DNA of 64,000 nucleotides from Emergomyces orientalis (taxonomy: Eukaryota; Ascomycota; Eurotiomycetes; Onygenales; Ajellomycetaceae). Below the pieces are notes generated by a model. That model was not told the DNA's origin, ran no database searches, and saw only the letters and a list, made by a program, of their open reading frames with translations. The stretch is from positions 496,001 to 560,000 of the forward strand of contig MOWL01000089.1 in assembly GCA_002110485.1 (NCBI GenBank). The letters are read 5' to 3'. The translations under genes were made by a program, and so were the position numbers. Positions 54,850-64,000 of this stretch are shown piece after piece. Within the stretch, counting starts at the first letter, position 1. Each line of letters opens with the position of its first letter.

Positions 54850-56676
54850 TTATAGCCTCGGTGCTTCCCTTCTCCACCCGGCTTCCTCAGCTATTAGCTC
54901 TGCCGCCCGCTCCGCAATCGTCAACACCGTCACCATCGGATTAACAGTAGGCATGGTCGGAAACACACCCGCATCCGCGATACGAACCCTCTTCAAGCCC
55001 CTAACTTTCAACTGCGAATCAACCACCGCATACGGATCTTTTAGCACATCACCCATCTTCGTCGTGCCAGCCGGGTGATAGACCGTATGCGCCGCCCGTC
55101 GTCCATACTCGCTCAATTCCTCATCGGTCGTGATATTGGGGCCCGGGGCGACTTCGCGCTTTATCCAATCTTTGAAGGGGGATTGTTGAGCAACTTTGCG
55201 GGCGGCTTTAAAACCGGCTACGATCGTAGCGGCGTCGTAACCTTCTGGGTCTGTGAAGTAGCGGAAGTCGAGGGCGGGTTTTACGGCCGGGTCAGAGGAG
55301 GTGAGGTAGAGACGGCCACGGGAGCGGGGGCGGGGGATATTAGGGGTCATGCAGAATGCGTTTATGGGGATATCGTAGCCGAGTCGGGCGGTGTTGACGC
55401 AGAAAGGGATTTGGTAGCAGTGCATCATTATGTCTGCGGCGTCGCCGTCGAACCCGGCGGCGTTGGGGGCCTCGCGGCGGAGGAAGATGCCTGCGTCGGA
55501 GTCCATAGTTGTTTGGTTTGGGGGAACCGGTTGGTTGAGTTCCCAAATTAAGATTGTTTCTGGGTGGTCGAGAAGGTTTTCACCGACGCCTGGGATGTCT
55601 TTTACGACGGGGATGGAGAGGGAGGAGAGTTGTTTCTGAGGGCCAATGCCAGATAACAGAAGTAAGCGCGGGGTATCCACTGATCCGGCACAGAGGATCG
55701 TCTCCCGTTTAGAATTGACGGTGAGCTTTTCTCCAGATTTGAGTGTCAGGTTAACGCCTGTCACGGTATCATCTTTAACATTGACTCGCGAGACCCACGC
55801 GTTCGTCAAGACGGTCAAATTGGGACGCTTCTCGTCACCGCGGATGATGGGATGGATGTAAGCGACACTTGCACTGCTCCTGCGGCCATCCTCTGGATTG
55901 TATGAGATGGAGAAGAAACCAACACACTCCGTCAATTTACCCTTTTCTCGAATTTCCTTGTTGAAGTCTTCGATCACTGGGATACTCAGGGCCGTGGAGC
56001 AAGATTTCACCCAATCTTTGCATAACTGGTTGCGGTGCCGGAGATGGACAGGCTGGATGGTGTTCCGAAGATTATCCGCAAGGCGAGTGAAGGTTTCAAA
56101 GTCCCAACCTTTGCAACCCATGCTCTCCCATAGCTTGCAATCATACTCGAAGGTTCGGAAGGAGATGAGCGTATTATGGCTGGAGCAACCACCGAGCACC
56201 TTGGCGCGGGAATGACGGATATAGCTATTCCCTACAAACCAAAAAATGAAAAGATATAAAAGAAAAACGTAAGCATTGTACGATACTCACAAAGAAAAGG
56301 GATTACTATGGATTGGACAAACCAACAAAAAGAAAGGGAGTGGGAAAAATGGGTTTATGTGATCGAGATCGCAATCTGGGGCGTAATTGCTGTTAGCAGC
56401 AGCAGCAGAAGGAGAATCAGACGCACCCATAGGTTGTTCAACAGTTCCATAATCGTAGTCAAACTCCTGGGAGCCTAGCAGACTGAGCCAGTCTTTGAGT
56501 AAGAGGATTCTATCGTCCTGATAGTCACTGGGGCCCGCCTCGATGACGAGGATCCTCATCCGTGGTAGATATTCTGCCAGCCTGCTGGCGATGACACAGC
56601 CAGCTGTTCCTCCACCGACAATAACATAATCGTAGCTGTTGACATCAGCTGCAGAAATATGATCTGTGGTTGCCAT
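54850..56676 (-). CDS. GMC-family FAD oxidoreductase
   Basis: Two exons, 56676-56427 and 56231-54850, give 543 residues. The 195-bp intron (GTGCGT...TTGTAG) splits a Gly codon. Residues 15-33 hold the FAD-binding fold (YDYVIVGGGTAGCVIASRLA), followed by ILVIEAGPSD. The second signature reads SRAKVLGGCSSHNTLI. GMC signature 2 is near ETILCAGSVDTPRLLLLSG. The C-terminal domain has HTVYHPAGTTKMG with the catalytic His, VRGLKRVRIADAGVFPTMPT, and VNPMVTVLTIAERAAELI. There is no signal peptide, so it is probably intracellular. The family oxidises alcohols (choline, glucose, aryl alcohols). Lacking a secretion signal, it looks closer to the choline dehydrogenase-like group. The substrate is unknown. 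Confidence 0.92.
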
Positions 56677-58439
56677 TATTTCTTGTATATTTTTAATTTG
56701 TTTCTTATTTTATTGTTCGTACTCGTGTTGAACAGGTGTCGAGGAACGGAGGCGGAGGAGGCCTTGTTGAAGGACTTCACTGTTCGAATACGGGAAACCA
56801 GGATGAAGACAGAGAAAAAAAGAGGACAAAGCAGTCAGCGGGAACGAGAGACGTTTGGACCGCTTGTCCAATGGCCTTGGCTTTACTTGGTCGTCGACTT
56901 TGATACCGGCAGAGATGCGGTCCGAGGTGTAAATATTAGCAGGGAGGAAGCTGTAGTCTGATCGATAAATGATCGCAGTCAGTGTCTAGCTAGGGTAAAC
57001 CCTCTTTTTTCTTTCTCTTGGTTAGAAATGATTGAACAATATTAGAACAAAAGCGACGGCCAAAAACGAATGGAAGCGTGGCGGGCAGAGCATTTTATAT
57101 AAAAGCGGCATATTAATGATCAATTTTTGTATTTTTTATGTTCCGGCTTTTCCCATGATTCCCACCATCTCCCACCAATGGTTTCACTGCCGAAGCAGTC
57201 AAAAAAACCCAACATTGTTGGCTGAAGGAATTCTGAGTGGTGGAGATCCGGTCCAAGATGATCCAAGTGGCATGGATCAGCCTTGGAAACATTGCCATAC
57301 CTAGGCAAGGAGGAATTGCCGCCAAATTCAGCCAATGAAACCGGGCAGATAGGGCTTTTTCATGATGACTCAGCACTTTTTCCGTCTCGGCGCCAAGCTA
57401 ACCCTACGCCAGCCCTAAGCCCTAACTGGAAGGGAAACTGTGGGCCTGTATGATGGCATAGGATGGCGGCAATAGTGAAGTTGCTCGCGAACGGAACAAG
57501 CTGGGACTGATTTAGGAAGCGGTTAGAGGGGCGGAGTTTGTACTTGTGCATGTTGTTCAACTGCCATTGCGATATCTTATTTGTGTGGCAATTATTACAG
57601 CTGCGTTGCGTTTATGGGAATAATATCCAAAAACCGGGACCAATTCCGATGAACATTTAATGGGATTGTTCTGTAAGTGGTAACCAATATTTTAGTGGCG
57701 TTGTTTGCACACTCTGAAGCAAGCCACAAGGATTAAAAAAGTGGGCAGAGGGCCATCAATGGATGGAAGGATGATTGATGTGTTCAAGCATCACCGCATA
57801 TTATTATTTAGCTGGAATGGCTGAAAGATGCGTTTAAACTCCCTTGTTACTATCCGGAGATATTTAGATGCAAGGAATGGTCCTGAAGAGGGAGATTGCT
57901 GGTGGTGGTATGCCAATGGACGGATTAAGATATGGCCAAAGGGTTGGGTTATTGCTGATAGCGGCTCGTTCAAACGATTGGTTCCCGAGGCAAATTGGTT
58001 GCTAGTTGTCGATGTCAACCTTTAGGTAACCATGTTGTTGATTTTGGAAGGCAGCACTGGTTTGCTGCATTGGTTAGCGTGAGGAATGGGAACCAAACAT
58101 TCGATATATATCTAACGTATAAATATAAATATCTGGTGGCTCCATAATTCGATTTCTGTCAGTCGTGCCCTTTATTCTGAATCTTGGGCGTAAGAAAACA
58201 CATGTCTAAATAATGTATACATGCAAACAAAACAAGACCGTAAAAAAAGTGAAACGGAACGCCCTGTTCTAGTCGTATAAATCAAGAATATACAAAAGGG
58301 CTGCAACCAATACACCCCACCCAAAAAACGTGCCCCAAACAAGAGAGGCCCTATGGGTAATACAGAATCATATCTATCGTTTTCCATCCACACTGTTTCT
58401 TTTCCTTTTTTGTCCGGTAAAATCAAGCTTAAATAAAAC
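56677..58439. other. Intergenic between GMC gene and rhodopsin-like gene
   Basis: Contains the GMC promoter (possible TATATAAAA on the minus strand at 57093-57101) and the 3' flank of the rhodopsin-like gene. No reading frame with a recognisable domain. Confidence 0.55.
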
Positions 58440-59937
58440 TCATCTCTCAGTAGCCACATGCCAATGTTCTTGAACAGTAATGCCAGCCGCCTCATTATTC
58501 TCCAAATCGCTACTATCACGCCGGCTGGACGCGGGCTTCTTCACGGTACTGACCGCCGCAAAATGTTTACCAGCTACCGGCCTTAACTGATACTGAGAGC
58601 TGTTATCATTCAACTGCTCGAAGCCACCGCCACCACTGGGCGCGCTGCCCTTAGACGCACCTGTGGTATTGGTGGGAGCGTAGCCGGGGGTACCGTCAGA
58701 GGCGTACTTGGTGCGCCGTAACAGGGGCCTTAGGAGCGGGATGCAGGATAGGGTTACGGCTACACTAGGTTCGAGGCCGGAGAATATATTTGCTGGCGGA
58801 ATTGAGTAGGTGATGTCTTTGAAGTCCATGGAGGAGAGAGCGTGTATGCGGACGGCACTGACAACACACGTTCTGTGTGGTGTAACGGGTGGTAAGTAAT
58901 CGAAGGGGGAAATACAAATGATTGCTTTTGAATTGGTAAACTGTGGGTGAGAGTTGAGGGTTGGAAAGGCAGGCTTACAGAAGACCAATGCTAAAAACAC
59001 CGACCAGGACTAATTTTTTGTATAGCCGCATCTGTAGCTTAACCAGGTAGGGTAATGGTAGGCACAGAACCAACACATCAGTGACGAGGTTGAAAACGCC
59101 GGTGATGGTGAAGGAGAGAACCTGGTCACCACACTTTCCGCCGGGGATTGTTTGGTCCCAGTTGAAGGCGAAAGGACGGCAGATGACGCAGCCCGCAACA
59201 ATGGTTGCGATCGCCCATGCGGCGATGAATGCCATGGCGCCTCTGCCTACCCAAATGACGGGGGCGACTGGGAATACTTTGGCATACAGCAGGAGAATGG
59301 ACACTTTGCAGAAACTTAGGCTAAGAACCCAGAGGAATTGGAGGGGGATGAGAAGCTAGGGTACGAGTTAGCTAAATAGGGGCCGTGTTTACTTGTCGAC
59401 ATGTAAGTAGGTGTTCGAGAAAATAAGCTTCCTTAAAAATTACCTTTAGAAGCTTGGTGATAGGTTCGAGGCCGTATTCTTGGATGACCTGTACTGTGTG
59501 TCCATATCCAATACCACATTGGATAACACCTATATACCATTCGTGCTCGTTAGAAAATTGTTGCATACAGTACTGTGCCTATACACTGAAGAACAAGTAC
59601 GTATGGTGGGTGCCGTAAGGCGGGTGACCTCAAAGCACTACCTACCCGTGATACTGACTGATTCCAACCCCACTGCAAATATCTGCCATTCAGTTAGTGA
59701 GTAATAAGATGAGGATACCTAACGGGGCGAATTGGTTCATAAACTCACACATGCGGCGATGACACAATAGTCACTTGCATCCAGCGATCTGCTCGCAAGG
59801 TGTCGAGCAATAATACGCAAACCAACGGCTAGGGTTGGAATGATGCTGAAGGCAATTGCCACGCCGAGAACTGACCTCTGATCAGCCGTTACGATGGGGA
59901 ACGGCGGTGCCTTGGACGGCGGTGGAAGACTCTCCAT
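58440..59937 (-). CDS. Fungal rhodopsin-like (PTH11-type) membrane protein
   Basis: Five exons: 59937-59749, 59682-59646, 59529-59444, 59355-58979, 58872-58440. They give 373 residues, and all four introns are GT-AG with phases that close. The second exon is only 37 bp. About seven hydrophobic segments are visible (SVLGVAIAFSIIPTLAVGLR, LLIPLQFLWVLSLSFCKVSI, AMAFIAAWAIATIVAGCVIC, GVFNLVTDVLVLCLPLPYLV). Typical fungal family marks are a KVSILLLYAKVF segment, the CRPFAFNWDQTIPGGKCGD loop (usually CxPxxxxWxxxxxGxC), and VLCLPLPYLVKLQMRLYKKL. The cytosolic tail is Gly/Ser-rich. The family includes PTH11-like sensors; no CFEM domain precedes the membrane part here. Role in sensing is inferred from the family. 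Confidence 0.88.
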
Positions 59938-62523
59938 GTTGAGAAATATGCCTGCGAACTCTTCAAACCACTGTTGGATGAGGGTAAAAAAAGGAGGGAA
60001 GGACGACTGCTAGCGGTCGTGGGGGATGGATCGCTTTTCTAGGTTAATTTTTTAGATATACATGAATTTGGAAACTCCCATCAGGGCTTTGAAACCAGGG
60101 GCAATGAGAGGATCTAGCAAAGAAGAATACTCTGAGTAAAACAAACCTCATCGCCTAAATTAAGCGGAGGGGCGGAAAACTAGGTAGTTAGTTAACGTAG
60201 AGTTTTTGACAAGCCGACCCGCGCTTGGATTGTATGTTGATCAAAAAGGGAATTTGACAGGCCAAAAGAACAATCCATCACATTTTGGCCATAGTCTGGT
60301 CTTTGCTGTTCGTTTTTTGAGGCTACCAGCCCTGAAGCATCCTGAGAGCTGGGAAGGAGGATGTGACCATGTGAGTGGGAATGTGCCAGGGTGGAAATGG
60401 AATCCCAGGCCAGAACTCCACACGTTGGCCTAGCGCAACAATGGTTTGAACTTGTCACCACTGGACGTTCCCTGACAAAGGATTTCGGCAGCAATTGCGG
60501 GACCCTTGCCGCTGTGGGGGGACGTTGAACTCTGATCAACAAAGCTTCTCATCAGGCGAAATTTTCAAGCATTCCCGAATCGCGCCCGATATAAACAGAT
60601 CCCATATTACTTATATCCAAGACATCTGCATTGATACATCCATGGCTGGCGACGCCTCAGCTGCAGGTTGGAGTTAAAACTTCGAAGGGTAGAGTTAGCG
60701 GGAGGCCGAGGGCAAGAGGAGAGAAAATGGATATATATAAATCATCCCTGTTGATATGATGTATAAAATTACTGGGCTAACATTTACCCATGACGAACGT
60801 TCTTAGACTCACAGTAAGCCTCCTTGCTGCTGACGAACTGACAGGTGATCTTCACAGCAAGGCGAGGGTGCATATTCGTTTCCAAAAAGCATAAAATGCG
60901 AGATATGTTCGAAATCTGTAACCCAAACAGCATTGTTTTTTCATGAGCTTGTCCTTGGTTCGATTTCCTGGTTGGCCATCGCCATGGCCAGTAGGAAACC
61001 TGGTGTTGTGCACACATCCGAGGACACATGCCGGCTCCACTAGTGGCACTGGCCCCCTCCAGTAATTCGTGTTTCAACCCCCTAGCAGAGAAATCCCTAC
61101 TGAACCGCTAAACGGATGACATCGCCCGGAAACTTGTTCCCGAAGTTTGATTTGCGGCTGGCCTCTTTTGCCTGAAACATCTCTCAATCGCACAACATTT
61201 TGAAGGCCGGCCGTTTTCTATTCCTGTGTATATCTCGAGGTACTGTGCAGTTCTTATGTCATCTGAAAGCTCTGAAGGATATAATATACTCTTCAGCCCA
61301 TGAGTGTTCACCCGACATACTTCACACGAACTGTACGGGCTACTTGCGTAATAATAATAAGTGCCTATTATTGTTTTCCGCTTCGGTGGGAGCGAGAGTA
61401 ATGAAAAGGAGGAATGCTTCGATTTTGCAAATCCCGCCGGGCCCACAGAACCGGAGCCAGTTCTCCACCCAACCCCCACCGTTGCATGCGAGTGGCTCTG
61501 TCCAATTAAAGCGAGGTCTAGGTCTGGTTAGAGATATTTGATTGACCAACAGTTCGGAAAGCAAGCCAAACGAGAGTCTTCAACCTCCAGTTAGTCAAAC
61601 GTCGGGAAGTGGGATACATTTCCAATTGGCCCGCGGTACGGGGGATTACGAACTTTTGAAACTCGCTTCTCAGGAACTTGGGGCGTGGACTCTGTGGCTT
61701 GTCAACCAAGCCCACAAAGGGCAGTTCATGACTCGGGGGACACGCTAGAAAGCCAATCATGAAATACGAATACAAGAGTCAAATACTTTTTGCCCTGTCC
61801 TAAAATATATGGGCGGCAGAGCCAAAAAGGTACACGTAGGCAGAGGTGAATGATAGGCCAAATACCCCCGCCAACAGACTCAAATCCCAGGGCACATTTT
61901 CAGAAAGTACGGTAACCCCCTTACCACTTAAATTTAAAGTGTGTTCAAGGGCATAGATCCACACGCCCGCTGATGCCGCCTGTGTAATTATTCCAATCCA
62001 CAACTTCTAATTGGACCGGAGTACGCAACATACTCCGTCAGGTGAAATACCATGGTTTTTGAGAGTAATACAGGTGCCTTGGTGTGGAAACTTCGAAGGA
62101 AAATAAACTGATGGGGAGGAAGAAACAAGTAGAGTAATAACAGGTTACCCCTGAATAGGACGAAGAATGAGGATGGACAGCTTGTGCAACAAAAGTCTCC
62201 ACTGCGAAGCCCAGCCAGCACTAAATCTGCTGACAACACCTAACGAACTACAGGTCGAAAAATGCGGTCTAACAAGTGTCCGCTCATATCTTTAACTGAC
62301 ACTGTTCTCCCCAGTTATGCATGACCCAGAGGCCATCACATTTTCCAAGATGGAGTCGCCGTTCCCCTAATATGCGACTTGACAACTATCCTTAACTGGC
62401 GAATCACGAAGAAGTGTCTGAGAGTAATTTAACAGCCCTCTTGGTGTTGTGAAGCCTGTGATACTCCGAACTTTGCAACCCGGTCGATTCGATAAGGTCC
62501 CCGGCCATAGATTTCTGGAAACT
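59938..62523. other. 2.6-kb divergent intergenic region
   Basis: Separates the minus-strand rhodopsin-like gene from the plus-strand P450. No domain-bearing frame. The only peptide of note is on the minus strand at 61800-62003: 67 codons with two hydrophobic stretches (WIGIITQAASAGVWIYALEH; GVFGLSFTSAYVYLFGSA), ending in a stop, but with an upstream stop and no ATG. Confidence 0.5.
61800..62003 (-). pseudogene. Possible membrane-protein gene remnant
   Basis: 67 codons bounded by an upstream in-frame TAG and no ATG (the first possible start codon is TTG), with two transmembrane-like stretches and a clean stop. It reads like the C-terminus of an unknown membrane protein but could be chance. 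Confidence 0.22.
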
Positions 62524-64000
62524 ATGGCAGGGTTAACGGAGCTCAGAGGCTATGGCGGGCCGCACCTTGTTGGCCTGCTTTTCGCTGCCATCCTGACTCT
62601 CTGTATCTGGCGTCGTTACTTTTCCCCGATCAGCGACATTCCGGGTCCATTTTCAGCCAGCTTCACTCGGCTATGGCATATTCGGCGCATCCTCAAGGGA
62701 GATCAAAATCTGGAACTCATCCGCCTACACAACGAACACGGTATGTTTGTTTAATCATTCTGGCACTGCTATCATATCACAATGGGCTAACCTAATCGAA
62801 ATGGCATCAAAATAGGACACTTTGTTCGCGTGGCTCCCAATGAAGTCAGCGTCAGTCATCCTGATGCCATTAGAAAGATCCTAGGAGCGACACTGCACAA
62901 GGACAAATGGTACAAGGTCATAGCCTTCCCAGATGGCCGCTTTGAGAACCCCATGTCTGCCACGGACCCCAAGGTGAAGACGGAGTTGTCTAAGCACCTC
63001 GCGCCCGCCTATACTCTCTCCAACCTACTCCAGAATGAGACCAACATCAGCGAAACCATCAAGCTCCTGCTGGGATGGTTGGACAAGTTTGCTTACTCCG
63101 GCCACCCGATCGATCTGGGCAAATACTTCACCTTCGCCACTTCAGACATCGTTGGCGACGCAGTCTTCTCCAAACAATTCGGCTTCTTGCGCGAGGGCCG
63201 GGATATTAACAACACCATCGCCAATGCGTCGCCGCAGGCCGCGTACGTCTCCGTCGCTGGTTACTTCCGTTGGTTCCACGTTCTCTTCCTCAGCAATCCT
63301 CTCATCACGTGGCTGAATATTACGCCGTGGGGCCACCTCATCGACACGGCCATGATGGCTATAAAGGAGCGCCAGAAGAACCCGGACGCCCGTCTAGATG
63401 CCGTCGCTCACTGGTTCCGTATGCTCCATCAACATCCCGACCGCATGCAGCTGCACGAGATCCACAGCGCCGCCTTCAACGCCGTCGCGGCAGGCAATGA
63501 GACTGTCTCCACCGGCCTGCAGGCGTTCGTGTACTACATGATCCGCCATCCAAATGCGTGGGAGCGTGTGAGGGCTGAGATCGATGCCGCCGATCTTGAA
63601 GACCCTGTTATCAGCTATATGGATGCACAGAAATTGCCATTTTTGCAGGCGTGTATTAAAGAAACGCTTCGGGTTTTCGGACCCGCGCCTATGGGGCTAC
63701 CGCGCATTGCGCCGGAGGGCGGGTTGACAATTGGTGACCGGACTATTCCCCCGGGAACCATTGTGTCTGTTAACATATGGGTTCTGCATTACTCGAAGGA
63801 GATCTGGGGACCCGATGCTGGTGAATTCAACCCTGACAGGTGGTTAGGGAAAGATGCAGCGCATCTTACGAAATATTATATTCCCGTAAGTAATCGCTAT
63901 CCCATTTGGCATCCACGACAGGAAATGGGCCTAATAATTTCTCACTGACACATGTCACTTACACAAAATAGTGGGGAATGGGTTATGCTTCCTGTCCCGG
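62524..64000 (+). CDS. Cytochrome P450, 3' end outside the window
   Basis: Exons 62524-62740, 62816-63885 and 63972 onward; introns GTATGT...ATAG and GTAAGT...ATAG keep phase. About 438 residues are visible. ATG 62524 gives an N-terminal membrane anchor (HLVGLLFAAILTLCIWRRYF) and the usual hinge (SDIPGPFSASF), so it is probably ER-bound. The I-helix has AAGNETVSTG (the AGxET oxygen-activation motif). KETLR is the ExxR, followed by FNPDRWLG. The heme-binding loop begins WGMGYASCPG, with the cysteine ligand seen just before the window ends. It resembles fungal pisatin-demethylase-type and toxin-pathway P450s in layout. Substrate and CYP family cannot be assigned. Confidence 0.92.

Noticed and set aside
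60784..61775. Several 65-120 codon frames between the rhodopsin-like gene and the P450
   Set aside because: They overlap on both strands with no domain or convincing codon pattern; treated as intergenic.

Overview
The window looks like a filamentous ascomycete nuclear genome. Short GT-AG introns of about 65-195 bp interrupt the genes. The gene set is typical of such fungi: a class I hydrophobin, a PTH11/rhodopsin-like membrane protein, a GMC oxidoreductase, a P450 and a GlcNAc-6-phosphate deacetylase. The retrotransposons are Tad-like LINEs, a Ty3/gypsy chromovirus and Ty1/copia elements. A Eurotiomycete-like source is a guess; nothing here fixes the species.

Region 1 (about 1-33,715) is a transposon graveyard with no host gene I can support. 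In order it holds: a 3' copia piece (1-852, LTR 4193-4359) with a 5'-truncated LINE inserted before its LTR (964-4170); a LINE ORF1/endonuclease fragment (4430-6555); an orphan LTR-like piece (6556-6771); an A+T-rich LINE fragment (6772-7391); a nearly complete LINE (7392-12783, minus); a three-level nest in which a LINE (13063-15420) sits in a solo LTR (12909-15567) that sits in an older LINE (12784-16257); another nearly complete LINE (16258-21617, plus) with a tandem copy of its 3' end; a chromovirus with two 289-bp LTRs (21799-27526, minus); a chimeric LINE fragment (27527-28860); a second gypsy element lacking its reverse transcriptase core (28861-32260, minus); and a solo LTR with a perfect 5-bp target duplication (32600-32905). 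Most ORFs carry stops that fit C-to-T/G-to-A damage at Arg and Trp codons (CGA to TGA, TGG to TGA/TAG/TAA), a RIP-like or 5-methylcytosine-decay pattern.

Region 2 (about 33,715-64,000) is gene space. It has an UNC93-like transporter (35005-36890, minus), GlcNAc-6-P deacetylase (41523-43027, plus), a young copia element with identical 99-bp LTRs (43618-49314), a possible small hypothetical gene (50555-51115, minus), a hydrophobin (52375-52956, minus), a GMC oxidoreductase (54850-56676, minus), a rhodopsin-like membrane protein (58440-59937, minus) and a P450 cut by the window end (62524-64000, plus). Exon phases add up to an open frame in every spliced model.

The host genes do not form an obvious pathway. 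The deacetylase belongs to chitin/GlcNAc catabolism and the hydrophobin to the cell surface. The GMC, rhodopsin-like and P450 genes are adjacent and could be the edge of a specialised-metabolism or surface-response cluster, but no backbone synthase is visible. I did not find a clearly undescribed system. The strongest observations are structural: dated nesting events, recombination chimeras, two in-frame minisatellites inside retroelement genes, a shared LINE 3' terminus, and a conserved stop-start overlap between LINE ORF1 and ORF2.
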